From contig NZ_SIJC01000002.1 of the NCBI RefSeq assembly GCF_010078385.1, positions 485,393 through 549,392 on the forward strand: DNA of 64,000 nt, read 5' to 3'. The number at the start of each line of letters is the position of its first letter. The first letter of the stretch is position 1. The DNA is from Chengkuizengella sediminis (lineage in GTDB: Bacteria; Bacillota; Bacilli; Paenibacillales; KCTC-33759). Of this stretch, positions 45,954 to 54,441 are shown piece after piece. The notes beneath the pieces were generated by a model. That model saw only the letters and a program-made list of their open reading frames with translations. It was not told the origin of the DNA and ran no database searches. Both the position numbers and the translations under genes were made by a program.

Positions 45954-46320
45954 TTATTTTAAAATATGTTGTGTAAATTCCTCGAATCTATCCATATTTT
46001 GTTCTTCTAGTTTCTTTGAAATGTGAGAATATACATTTGCTGTGATTTGAATACTTCCGTGACCAAGGCGTTCTTGTACATATTTCATATCTGAACCAGC
46101 TTCTAAAAGAATAACTGCATGAGTATGGCGTAAAGAGTGGATCGGTAGTGATGGTAGATCTGCACGTTTAATGATACGAGAGAAAGCATTGAACAGAGAT
46201 GACTTTGGCATAAAGTTTCCATCATTACGACAAAGTACAAGATTTAAGTCATGATGATATGTGTCTTTTAAGTTGAGCTTGTTTTGGTTTTGCCAATTCA
46301 TGTGAAATTTTAAATCGTTA
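45954..46320 (-). pseudogene. Truncated tyrosine-type integrase (C-terminal part)
   Basis: On the minus strand an open frame runs from about 46320 to the stop at 45954, giving about 122 residues. It retains the catalytic core of a phage or ICE integrase: PIHSLRHTHAVILL (Arg, and the H-x-x-R block), VQERLGHGSIQIT and the tyrosine nucleophile in ANVYSHIS. Intact relatives have about 370 residues, so the arm-binding and core-binding domains and first catalytic Arg are lost. It abuts an ImmA/IrrE fragment. It ends right by the glnA terminator, so the element may have entered next to glnA. Confidence 0.85.
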
Positions 46321-46954
46321 CTTGTAGCAACTTACAAGTCGTTAAATCAGAAGAAAAGTGTATTGTTGTTTTAGGTAATGAAAAAAAACAGCGGTTCGCA
46401 GACAGTTTGATTGTGCTCATGAGTTAGGGCATCTAATAATGCATAAATGGGCTTTAGATATGGAAACAATCTCGCGTGAAGAATACAAAGCAATAGAAAA
46501 ACAAGCGGATCAATTTGCATCAAGTTTTTTATTACCGAAAGAAGCGTTCTTGAATGATCTAGTCTATCCGAATAGGATTGAATATTACATTCAACTTAAA
46601 AAGAAATGGAAAGTATCTATCCAAGCTATGATCATTCGAGCTTATCATTTAGAAGCAATGAGTTATAATCAATATCAGTATTTAATGAGACAGGTTGGAT
46701 TTAAAAGGTGGAGGACACAGGAACCTCTGGATGATGAAATACCCATTCCTGAACCAACTGCTTTAAACAAGGCAATGAATTTAATCATTAATAACAATGT
46801 ATTAACTCCACGACAATTTTTAAAAGAGATAAATATGAATCAAGAGAAAACAGAGTTGTTGTTAGGATTGGATGAAGGGATATTGTCCGATAAAAAAGAA
46901 GAAAATGATTTAGTAATAGAATTAAAAGCAGAATCAAATATGATAAAGGCATAA
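46314..46954 (+). pseudogene. Truncated, frameshifted ImmA/IrrE metallopeptidase-type regulator
   Basis: The first readable part (46314-46380) gives VVKSEEKCIVVLGNE, then a run of eight As at 46381-46388 breaks the frame; in the next frame it resumes as TAVRRQFDCAHELGHLIMHK with the HExxH zinc motif and goes on to a stop at 46952-46954. QADQFASSFLLPKEAF is typical of the family. Normal proteins carry an N-terminal XRE DNA-binding domain, absent here. These zinc peptidases cleave phage-type repressors. An in-frame ATG at 46439 could start a product lacking the HELGH motif. Immunity-region remnant of a prophage or ICE. Confidence 0.8.
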
Positions 46955-46985
46955 AAAGAAGAGTCTCAGAAATGGGGCTCTTTTT
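46955..46985 (+). terminator. Terminator after the ImmA/IrrE remnant
   Basis: AAGAGTCTC..GGGGCTCTTTTT: an imperfect hairpin with a T-run. Confidence 0.6.
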
Positions 46986-47023
46986 GTCATACGTTTGCCA
47001 CTATATAGTGAGAGGGTAAATAA

Positions 47024-47054
47024 AGGGTGCTGATATTTCAGCGCTCTTTTTCCA
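47024..47054 (+). terminator. Hairpin before the first tandem-domain gene (leader repeat, copy 1)
   Basis: AGGGTGCTGA pairs with TCAGCGCTCT, then Ts. The same hairpin type followed by a CATAGATAAGAGTCCAAGCA block precedes the next two genes. Confidence 0.65.
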
Positions 47055-47145
47055 TTCCAGCCCATAGATAAGAGTCCAAGCAACTTCATTAGATTGTTAA
47101 TAGGATATTATGAACGGATAATTTAATGAGTTGGGAGGTATGATT

Positions 47146-47592
47146 ATGGGAATAAAAGAAGAACCTTTTGTAGAAAGTCAAAGTGTTTCAGTAGAGGATC
47201 CATATAGTTTCACTGATCCAAATGTATTTGTTCTTAGTCTAGGAGTTTCAGAAGTTGTACTCTCCGTCGATGTGTATGTTAAACAACCACAGAAAACGCA
47301 GGTAACTCTGGATTCAATGGTTCAAATTGCTGTACCTGGGATTGGTGGTGGTTCACCTGACATGTTTGGATTAACATATGAAATACAACAAAATGGCACT
47401 ACCATTGCAACTATCAATGATGAAATGGATTTTGTTTCAGTGAGGAGACATATAAACTTTCCAAACTTCCCAGTACTAGACAATAATCCGAATATTGGAA
47501 TAAACACGTATGATCTCGTATGTACAAGTACAGCAGATGCAACTATTATTATCGCATCTCGAAGCCTAAAAGCAACAGTATTTCCAGTATAG
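47146..47592 (+). CDS. Tandem-domain protein A (unrecognised ~150-residue domain)
   Basis: 148 residues from ATG 47146 (MGIKEEPFVESQSVSVEDPY), selected by TTGGGAGGT. No signal peptide, no transmembrane helix. The domain has alternating short hydrophobic stretches, as in a beta-sandwich or jelly roll, and shares with its neighbours the blocks TQVTLDSMVQIAV, ATINDEMD, NFPNFPVLD and ASRSLKATVF. It lacks the cysteines seen in the other copies (VCVTQPQ is VYVKQPQ here). No known family recognised. Presence in a sporulation-rich region and neighbouring mother-cell-like promoters make a spore surface protein plausible. Confidence 0.7.
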   Translation: MGIKEEPFVESQSVSVEDPYSFTDPNVFVLSLGVSEVVLSVDVYVKQPQKTQVTLDSMVQIAVPGIGGGSPDMFGLTYEIQQNGTTIATINDEMDFVSVRRHINFPNFPVLDNNPNIGINTYDLVCTSTADATIIIASRSLKATVFPV

Positions 47593-47962
47593 ATTCCAGT
47601 TTGAAAATAAAATTTTATGATTAAACGGTTAACAGTAAGGGTGCTGATTAAGTGCTCTTTTTTTGTTGGGAAAATATCATCCAGTGTGCTAGGGAAGGGA
47701 AGCAGGATGATAAAAAAGAGAACGACTAATTAATAAAGCCTATTTATTTCACGTATCAGCATTCGCACAATCAAAAGGATATTAAATAACATACAGTATA
47801 AGGTTAGATTAATTATAAAATTTTATTGTTAAACTGTAGCAGAAAGGGCGCAGATAAGCGCTCTTTTTTCCATTTCAGCCCATAGATAAGAGTCCAAGCA
47901 ACTTCATTAGATTGTTCATAAGATATCAAAGAGAACAATTTAATAAGTTGGGAGGTTATTTT
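47593..47962 (+). repeat. Duplicated intergenic unit, copy 1 (with hairpins and a sigma-K-like -10)
   Basis: This 370-bp gap matches the gap at 48878-49260 nearly base for base in long blocks (AATAAAATTTTATGATTAAA, ATTCGCACAATCAAAAGGAT, TAAATAACATACAGTATAA). It holds an ATCATCC/GGATGAT inverted repeat (about 47687-47708), a -10-like CATACAGTA (47790) and a terminator-like AGGGCGC/GCGCTCT hairpin (47845-47868), then the CATAGATAAGAGTCCAAGCA block and the RBS. Confidence 0.75.
47790..47800 (+). promoter_or_regulatory. Sigma-E/K-like -10 motif
   Basis: CATACAGTATA agrees with the mother-cell -10 patterns CATACANT / CATANNNTA. A -35 is not convincing. An identical copy lies at 49075-49085, before the next gene. 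Confidence 0.4.
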
Positions 47963-48877
47963 ATGGGACTAAAAAAAGGAACTTTTGTCGTAGCTGATAC
48001 GGTTTCAGTAGTTGATCCGTATAATGGATCTGATCCAGATGTAATTAGTCTTCCTATTGATGGAACTCCTCAAGTAGTAGCTACCGTCGATGTATGTGTT
48101 ACCCAACCACAGAAAACACAAGTTTCACTGGATTCAATGGCTCAAATTGCTGTAGTAGCGGATACTTCTGATGACGGTGGCCCCATAACTTTTGAAGTGA
48201 CATATGAGATCCAACGAAATGGTGAAATCATTGCAACAATCAATGATGAAATGGATTATCAATCTCCAGGTCCTGATGGAAGACATACTAACTTTCCAAA
48301 CTTTCCAATACTGGATTGTAATCCAAGTGCTGGAATTAATAAGTATGATCTTAGATGTACAAGAGTTACTGTAAATGAAGTTAACGTAGAAGATATTTTT
48401 GTTGCATCCCGAAGTCTTAAAGCGGTGGCTAAAGGACCCTTTGTCGTATCTGATACAGTTTCAACAAATAATGCATATGGGGGAACAGGCGTAATTGATC
48501 TTCTTGAAGATGGTGATTCTGCAATTGTAGCTAGTGTTGAGGTGTGTGTGACACAGCCACTGAAAACACAGATATCACTGGATTCAATGGCTCAAATTGC
48601 TTTAGTTGGGACTAGTGATGGATCTGCAACTTTTGAAGTAACGTATGAACTCTTGCGTAATGACAATGTTATCGCAACGATCAATGATGAAATGGATTAT
48701 GCGTCACCTAACTTCCAAAGACATACAAACTTCCCAAACTTTCCGATAGTAGATAATAATCCAAGTAATGGGATCAATAAGTATGATCTCAGAGCTACAC
48801 GTGTAGTAGGAACAAGTATAAATCTTCCTGTTTTTGTTGCATCCAGAAGTCTGAAAGCAACGGTATTTGAATGCTAA
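47963..48877 (+). CDS. Tandem-domain protein B (two fused copies)
   Basis: 304 residues from ATG 47963 (MGLKKGTFVVADTVSVVDPY). Two copies of the same domain, residues about 1-153 and 154-304. In each: VCVTQP, KTQ(V/I)SLDSMAQIA, FEVTYE, ATINDEMDY, HTNFPNFPI, GINKYDLR and VASRSLKA. The junction reads SLKAVAKGPFVVSDTVS: the end of one copy (SLKATVF) runs straight into what is the start of another (LKKGPFVVADTVS), so the gene looks like an in-frame fusion made by unequal crossing over. RBS GGGAGG. Function unknown. Confidence 0.75.
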   Translation: MGLKKGTFVVADTVSVVDPYNGSDPDVISLPIDGTPQVVATVDVCVTQPQKTQVSLDSMAQIAVVADTSDDGGPITFEVTYEIQRNGEIIATINDEMDYQSPGPDGRHTNFPNFPILDCNPSAGINKYDLRCTRVTVNEVNVEDIFVASRSLKAVAKGPFVVSDTVSTNNAYGGTGVIDLLEDGDSAIVASVEVCVTQPLKTQISLDSMAQIALVGTSDGSATFEVTYELLRNDNVIATINDEMDYASPNFQRHTNFPNFPIVDNNPSNGINKYDLRATRVVGTSINLPVFVASRSLKATVFEC

Positions 48878-49260
48878 ATACCAGTTTGAAAATAAAATTT
48901 TATGATTAAATGGTTAACAGAAGAGCGTTGATAAGGCGCTTTTTTTGTTGGGGAAATATCATCCATTGTGCTAGGGGAGGGAAGTAGGATGATAAAAAGA
49001 AAGCGACTTGACTAATTAACATGCCTATTTATTTCAGATATCCGCATTCGCACAATCAAAAGGATATTAAATAACATACAGTATAAAGGTTAGATTAATT
49101 ATAAAATTTTATTGTTAAACTGTAACAGGAAGGGCGCACACATAAGCGCTCTTTTTTTTGTGTTGGTGTCCATAGATAAGAGTCCAAGCAACTTCATTTG
49201 TTGGTTCATAAGATAGTGTGAAATGGTATTTTAATTTAATGAGTTGGGAGGTGTTTTTTT
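48878..49260 (+). repeat. Duplicated intergenic unit, copy 2
   Basis: Second copy of the unit described at 47593-47962. It keeps the CATACAGTATA motif (49075-49085), the AGGGCGC/GCGCTCT hairpin (49131-49158), and the CATAGATAAGAGTCCAAGCA block. Small indels distinguish the copies. Confidence 0.75.
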
Positions 49261-49716
49261 ATGGGTTTAAAAAAAGGACCTTTTGTTGTAGCTGATACGG
49301 TTTCAGTATTTAATCCATATGGAGGAACTGATGCAATTACTCTTGCTGCTGATGGTGATTTTGAAATTGTAGCTACCGTCGATGTGTGTGTCACACAACC
49401 ACAGAAAACACAAGTATCACTAGATTCAATGGCTCAAATTGCTATAGAAACTGAGGAAAATCCTACAACATTTGAAGTAACATATGAGATTTTGCGCAAT
49501 GGGGATGTCATTGCAACGATCAATGATGAAATGGATTATGCGTCACCAAACTTGCAAAGACATACAAACTTTCCAAACTTTCCTATTTTAGATAATTGTC
49601 CAAGTGCTGGAATCAATACGTATGATCTAAAAGTTACAAGAGTTTCTACAAACTTCGCTGTAACTAATATCTTTGTCGCATCCCGAAGTCTTAAAGCAAC
49701 TGTATTTACATTATAG
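49261..49716 (+). CDS. Tandem-domain protein C
   Basis: 151 residues, MGLKKGPFVVADTVSVFNPY at the start, with the same blocks as proteins A and B. It is closest to the second domain of B (YASPNLQRHTNFPNFPI against YASPNFQRHTNFPNFPI). RBS GGGAGGTG. Its stop is followed within about 30 bases by the RHS remnant, so the array seems to have been cut by a rearrangement. Function unknown. Confidence 0.72.
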   Translation: MGLKKGPFVVADTVSVFNPYGGTDAITLAADGDFEIVATVDVCVTQPQKTQVSLDSMAQIAIETEENPTTFEVTYEILRNGDVIATINDEMDYASPNLQRHTNFPNFPILDNCPSAGINTYDLKVTRVSTNFAVTNIFVASRSLKATVFTL

Positions 49717-49738
49717 ATTACAGTTTAAAAATAATAGT

Positions 49739-52144
49739 GATTCCAACCGATCGAATCTTATAGATCCAGCAGATGAAAAAAGCGGATTTATCTCAAATGG
49801 ATGGAGCTTAAACTTACCCTACTTTGAATCAGATGATATTGACGGTGAAGTCGTCAATGAATTTAACTACGAGGGTACAGATGTTTATACGAGTTACTAT
49901 GGTTTTAATACTGACAAACCATTTACAAAGTTTGTGTTTACTCTAGAGGATGGAAGTTCATACGAATGGCGTTAGAAAAAACTATGAGTTAGAGTTTGGG
50001 GAGCCTATTTTAGTTCCACATGTGGATTATCCTTATGAAGATGTATACTTGGGCATACTGAATCATGGTGCAGAATATCAACTACAAGTAAGAGACATTA
50101 AATATCTATTTAATGATCAAGGGCGTAGTTGAGCATATGACGGTGACAGACAATACTGGCCAAGAAGTATTATGGGAAGATTATACGTATGATCCAGAAA
50201 CAAGATTACCAACAGAGCTTACCAATAGTGAAGGGCAGACCCTTTCCTATACGTATGATGAGTGGAAACGATTAAACACACAAGAAATAGCTGGGAACAC
50301 ATATACATTTAACTATGATGATTTGATAGATTAGATGCTTTGGTTTATCCTAATTTAAAACAAGTGGATTATACTCATGACAATTTAAATCGCATTCAAA
50401 CCATTTCCTATGATGGTCAAGTGGTTGGGGATTACGATTACACCATTTCAACAAATGGTACTTCCTCCTCACTCAATTATGTTCCATTAACCATGGGATT
50501 CCAAACGGACATCAATCCATTTGGGGAAATGATCTTTCATGAACAAGAAGATACAGGAAGTATTACTTGGGCTGAATCTTTTGGTTATGATGGACTTGGG
50601 AATATTGAATCTATTAATCAAAACGGTGAAATCAGTACGTATCAGTATGATGATCTAAATCGAATCATTCAAGAAGATGTAGTTGAAGGCATCCAAACCT
50701 ATACGTATGATGAAAAAGGGAATCGTAAAACGATGGAAGGAACGATGAAACTTCCATTGGGTCCAAGAGAATTTACGTATAATGCATTAAATCAATTAAG
50801 TACCTTTAAAGAAAATGATGAGGAAACTACGTATCAATACTATGTAGGTGGACTACGTGCAACCAAAGAAAGTCAAAATGGTGACTTTACAAGATACATT
50901 TACTTCCAAGGAAATGTCATTGAAGAATTAGACCAAGAAGGAAACCCAACAGCAAGAAATATTTGGGGAAATCAGTTATTATATAGAGAAGATATGACAT
51001 CTAGTTTAGGTGGATATTACTTCTATAACGGTCATGGTGATGTAGTTAAAGTCATCGCAGATGATGGTAGTAAAGATGTTTTAAAAGAATACGATTACGA
51101 CATTTGGGGTAATGTTTTATCTGAAACAAGCCATGAAACGAAAACCTTTGATAACCCATTCCAGTATACGGGTGAAATCTATGATGAAGAATCTGGATTG
51201 ATTTATTTACGTGCAAGATACTATGATCCATCGATAGGAAGATTTATTACTGAGGATACGTATGAAGGGACAATTAGTAATCCACTTAGTATGAATTTGT
51301 ATACGTATGTTTATAACAATCCTATGATTTATAACGATCCAAGTGGACATCTAGGAAATGCAATAATTCAAAAATATGGGCATGAGTTTTTGGGTGATAG
51401 CACTAGTAATAATACTTATAACCCTAATCTTATCAATATGTTTAATTCAGTTAATTTTGTTTATGCCACTCCTGTAGATACTCATGATATGCTAGATGCT
51501 TTTGGTCTTGTACCATTTTTAGGTGAACCTGCAGATTTATTCAATGGATTTCTTTATACAATAGAAGGAGATAAAATAAATGCTACATTATCATATGCTT
51601 CTTTAATTCCATTTGGTGGATGGTTTGCAAGCTCAATAAAATATGGAATTAAACAAACTGGTACAGTGTGGGATACAATAAAAGCTACTCAACCTTTTTA
51701 TGATGGAACTTTACTTCCAATTATGTTTATAGACTAGTTGAACTAGGTTATGTAAGTGTTAATGGTGGTAAGGCTAATATCGATCATAAGATTGATAGTT
51801 ATAAGACATATGGAAAGGTTATCTTTAGTTATCCATCAGTTGATACAGAATTACCAACCTCAGTTAAATATAATGAAGCAGAAGATTATTATAACGGAAT
51901 TGTAAATTCAAATACGGGTCAGGTAATAAAATATGCAGATGGTCCAGGTGGGTTAGCTGCACTATTCAGTTATAATTATATTCTAACTGGAGGAGAAAAT
52001 AGCACTACAGGTCATGTTCGAGCACTTGGAAAAATAGATTATGATGTAAGGATATTAGGTGAAGGAGATATACCTCTTTTATTTACAGTTGAAACTGATA
52101 CTTTAGCTTTAGATCATACTATTTCATACCTCAATCGTCAATAA
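49739..52144 (+). pseudogene. RHS/YD-repeat protein gene, truncated and multiply frameshifted
   Basis: Five overlapping or adjoining frames read as one RHS protein: 49739-49975 (GWSLNLPYF), 49950-50132 (ELEFGEPILVP), 50113-50334 (YDPETRLPTELTNSEGQTLS), 50340-51737 (YD repeats and the core RARYYDPSIGRFITEDTYEG) and 51740-52144. They are joined by shifts near 49965, 50120, 50330 and 51700; each shift lies where the family sequence should run on. The N-terminal export part is gone. After the core (GxxxxRARYYDP) the C-terminal toxin-like variable part (VSVNGGKANIDHKI .. RALGKIDYDVRIL) is unrecognised. RHS proteins deliver toxic C-termini in competition. It is probably dead. Confidence 0.8.
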
Positions 52145-52155
52145 TTATAATTTCG

Positions 52156-52195
52156 AGTACAGAAGTTAAACATATATGTCTAACTTCTGTACTAG
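52156..52195 (+). terminator. Terminator after the RHS remnant
   Basis: AGTACAGAAGTTA and TAACTTCTGTACT form a 13-bp stem with a T-rich tail (TAGTTTAT). Confidence 0.75.
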
Positions 52196-52235
52196 TTTAT
52201 CTATATTTTTATAAGATTAAAGGAGTGTATAATAT

Positions 52236-52673
52236 ATGAAGAAAATATCTAAGTTACTTATAGTTATTAATATTATTCTATTAATGGTTAATTTTGGTAC
52301 CTTTTTGAATAATTATAACCTTAATAAAGATATAGAAAAGATGCAAAATCGATATTATTCAAAATTTATTGATGCATCAAAAGAATTAAATGAGTTTTTA
52401 AAAAGTGATGAAGTAAAAACTGATAATTCTAATAATGAGTATATATATCGTTTATTAAGAGTTGAAGAAACTTATAAAGCTTATCAACTATTTACATTTC
52501 TTAATAATTATAATGAAACTGAGCAGTTTAAAGATATTAGTTATTTATTTAATGACTTATGGAATGTAATCGCTATTGGAGATATAAGTGAGAGATCTTC
52601 AGATGAAATAAAAACAATGTCTGATAATATTTCTGAATTAATTAATCAATTTTCTCTATATATTGACTACTAA
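52236..52673 (+). CDS. Small membrane-anchored protein, candidate RHS immunity protein
   Basis: 145 residues. One N-terminal hydrophobic segment (residues 5-24, LLIVINIILLMVNFGTFL) then a helical, charged, AT-rich-coded body. AAAGGAGTG precedes the ATG. Its place right after the RHS toxin end is where an immunity gene normally lies; that is the only argument for this role. No family recognised. The base composition is lower in G+C than in the housekeeping part, as is common in such cassettes. Confidence 0.5.
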   Translation: MKKISKLLIVINIILLMVNFGTFLNNYNLNKDIEKMQNRYYSKFIDASKELNEFLKSDEVKTDNSNNEYIYRLLRVEETYKAYQLFTFLNNYNETEQFKDISYLFNDLWNVIAIGDISERSSDEIKTMSDNISELINQFSLYIDY

Positions 52674-52949
52674 TAAACATTAATGATTTATAAAATTAAT
52701 TATATTGAATAAACATTTAAAAAATATGAATATTTCATTAAAATAATATTAAGTTAAGAAAATGCCGGTGGATTGGGTATCTAAATTTTTAGTAATTAGT
52801 CTTGATTCATATATAACTTCTTATATTAAATCTACAGAACATACAAAAAATAGTTCTATAAAGATTATATGTACTCGTGATTATGATTCTTCTTTTAAAT
52901 GAAGAGAAAATACCACTCAAAATTTTTGAATAGTATTTTCTTGTTTTAT
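52674..52949. other. AT-rich intergenic stretch with gene debris
   Basis: It holds the winged-helix fragment at 52858-52902 and otherwise no gene or structure I can support. Confidence 0.5.
52858..52902 (+). pseudogene. 3' fragment of a winged-helix gene (copy of the gene at 57724)
   Basis: Encodes IKIICTRDYDSSFK and a stop; the intact gene ends IKIISTRDYDSPFK. The remaining upstream part is gone. Confidence 0.75.
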
Positions 52950-52990
52950 TTTCTACCATCTCGTAGCCAATAAGTAAGAGGTGGTAGAAA
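52950..52990 (-). terminator. Terminator for the minus-strand gene at 52994
   Basis: TTTCTACCATCTC and GAGGTGGTAGAAA form a long stem; on the minus strand it is followed by AT-rich DNA. Confidence 0.65.
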
Positions 52991-52993
52991 GCC

Positions 52994-53317
52994 CTATAAG
53001 GGTTGGGTTAATCCACTTATAATATCAAAAATTTGCCGTTGAGCTTCTATATCAACGTCTTCCACTTCACCTGGTGGTAGAAAATTAACTTCTTGAGGCT
53101 GAGTTTCGAGAAGTTGTGCTGCCTGTCTGTTACTAATAAGTTCTTCTTGTATACCACCTCGATCCACTCCTCCATTTTCAAAGATAGGGAACGTTGGAGC
53201 TCCATTACTACCACCCCATCTACGTCTTTTTCGTCTTCTTAAAGAACTAATTAATACAATGACTAACAAAATAAAGAGTATTATGATCACCACTTTATTT
53301 TTATATTTTAAACTCAT
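52994..53317 (-). CDS. Small membrane peptide with basic patch and acidic tail (sporulation-type)
   Basis: 107 residues from the ATG at 53317, after AAGGAGGTG. It opens with a lysine-rich start, then a hydrophobic helix VVIIILFILLVIVLISS like that of its tiny neighbours, then RRRKRRRWGG and an acidic, glutamine-rich tail (PPGEVEDVDIEAQRQIF). It looks like a member of the same FILLV membrane peptide family with an added soluble tail. A longer frame upstream lacks an RBS. Function unknown. Confidence 0.6.
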   Translation of the reverse strand: MSLKYKNKVVIIILFILLVIVLISSLRRRKRRRWGGSNGAPTFPIFENGGVDRGGIQEELISNRQAAQLLETQPQEVNFLPPGEVEDVDIEAQRQIFDIISGLTQPL

Positions 53318-53340
53318 TTCTTTCACCTCCTTATATTTGG

Positions 53341-53412
53341 AATAGTACATAATATGTTTAGTAAATGAATTTGTATAGACGAGTATCCTAGTGCATGTAC
53401 GCATTTTTAGTA
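53341..53412 (-). repeat. Promoter cassette repeat R1 (partial)
   Basis: First, shortened copy of a cassette that recurs upstream of nearly every tiny minus-strand gene here. A full copy on the minus strand reads: a terminator hairpin (AAACCTCACTAT..ATAGTGGGGTTTT), then ATGAAAAATGTGTACTTGCA, CTAGGATACCCGTCC, GATTCTCTGAACATAGTATA (with a sigma-K-like CATAGTATA), then the RBS and ATG. This copy lacks the hairpin. Confidence 0.75.
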
Positions 53413-53451
53413 GATTTGTATATTAGTATAGTTTCATTTAAAAATGGAACT

Positions 53452-53553
53452 AAATTTGATACCCAATTAAGGCAAATTAAACTACAAAACGAGGATGGTT
53501 GCGAATGGATTACGTTTGATAATATTGTGGGTGTTTTACGGTTATGGAGTTGA
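53452..53553 (+). pseudogene. C-terminal fragment of a YolD-like gene
   Basis: Encodes FDTQLRQIKLQNEDGCEWIT then FDNIVGV, matching IDTQLSQIRLEHEDEYEWIK then FDDIVGV at the end of the YolD-like gene at 63489. Only the last third is left; the frame ends in an altered tail. Confidence 0.75.
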
Positions 53554-53643
53554 GCAGGAAACATTTCAAATGTCTGTTGATCTGGTTACTTTTTTATTAT
53601 TGGGTGTGACAGTTTATAAATCTGAGAAGAATAAGTTGATATA
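53539..53643 (+). other. Short hydrophobic open stretch, possible gene fragment
   Basis: In the frame after the YolD fragment the DNA reads GVEQETFQMSVDLVTFLLLG then VTVYKSEKNKLI and a stop. It has no start codon with an RBS. It looks like the tail of a small membrane protein; I can assign no family. Confidence 0.3.
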
Positions 53644-53700
53644 GAGAAATAATCCCCACTGGTTTAGGTAGCTGGTGGGGAAGTTTAAATTGAGATGAAA

Positions 53701-53817
53701 CTATGCAAAGACCAAAGAGCCTCCTGAAATACCATATCCTGAACCTATTAATATGATAACTAAGAGAATGAATAACACTAGAACTAATGCAGCTCCACTA
53801 CCAGAGTGTCCACTCAT
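53701..53817 (-). CDS. YjcZ-type tiny sporulation membrane peptide 1
   Basis: 38 residues: MSGHSGSGAALVLVLFILLV, then IILIGSGYG, then a GGSLVFA end. The glycine/serine-rich head and the hydrophobic LVLFILLVIIL helix match the YjcZ family of sporulation peptides (tiny transmembrane proteins, PF09680-like). AGGAGGG precedes the ATG. The function in this family is unknown. Confidence 0.78.
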   Translation of the reverse strand: MSGHSGSGAALVLVLFILLVIILIGSGYGISGGSLVFA

Positions 53818-53837
53818 GTTAATCCCTCCTTTCTATA

Positions 53838-53946
53838 TGATGTAATATATACTATGTTCAGAGAATCTACTTTGATTGGACGGGTATCCTAGTGCAAGTA
53901 CACATTTTTCATAGTTTAAAACCCCACTATATAAATAGTGAGGTTT
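53838..53946 (-). repeat. Promoter cassette repeat R2
   Basis: Full copy upstream of peptide 1, with hairpin at 53919-53946. Confidence 0.8.
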
Positions 53947-53987
53947 CCGTAGATTTGTTTTTATTTATTAAGTCCTTTTAATTTTTT

Positions 53988-54110
53988 TTAAAGCGAATAT
54001 CCTGCTCTAACACAGGTTGGAGCCATACTCCAAGAAGCTAATAATATTATTACAAGTAGTATAAATAAAACTAGAACTAATGCAGCTCCAGAACCACTGT
54101 GACTACTCAT
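53988..54110 (-). CDS. YjcZ-type tiny sporulation membrane peptide 2
   Basis: 40 residues: MSSHSGSGAALVLVLFILLV then IILLASWSMAPTCVRAGYSL. Same head and helix as peptide 1 but with a different tail containing a cysteine. RBS AGGAGGG on the minus strand. Confidence 0.75.
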   Translation of the reverse strand: MSSHSGSGAALVLVLFILLVIILLASWSMAPTCVRAGYSL

Positions 54111-54134
54111 AAAAATCCCTCCTTTCAATTATTT

Positions 54135-54241
54135 GATGTACTATATACTATGTTGAAAAATATTAACTGCTTGGGTTAATGCTCTGATACAAGTACACAT
54201 TTTTCATAGATTAAAACCCCACTACATAAATAGTGAGGTTT
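54135..54241 (-). repeat. Promoter cassette repeat R3 (variant middle)
   Basis: Copy with a different middle block (CTGCTTGGGTTAATGCTCTG in place of the usual CCGTCC-containing block on the other strand). R6 shares this variant. Confidence 0.75.
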
Positions 54242-54377
54242 ACATCATATTGAAAGTGAGTTAGCCAAGTCTTCTGTTTTTTTTGAAATTGTTCTAGTGC
54301 TCTTTATACTCTTAATCCATCATATGATTTAAATAGTGTTTTGATTGGGCGTTTGTTTTGGATTTATAAAATTGTGC
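54241..54377. repeat. 137-bp duplicated block, copy 1
   Basis: The block starting TACATCATATTGAAAGTGAG and continuing through TTAGCCAAGTCTTCTG to GTTTGTTTTGGAT recurs at 62602-62738 with only a few changes. Both copies follow an R cassette. Confidence 0.85.
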
Positions 54378-54379
54378 TC

Positions 54380-54424
54380 TTGCGTATTCTCCTGTACCTC
54401 TTATATAATAAGAACAAACGTTCT
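54380..54424 (+). promoter_or_regulatory. SOS-like promoter with LexA/DinR box (copy 1)
   Basis: TTGCGT (54380-54385), 18-base spacer, TATAAT (54404-54409), then GAACAAACGTTC (54412-54423), an exact GAAC-N4-GTTC core of the Bacillus LexA box. An RBS (AAGGGGTGA) and ATG at 54442 follow but the frame stops after seven codons, so its gene has been lost. Confidence 0.7.
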
Positions 54425-54441
54425 ATAAGGGGTGAGTAATA

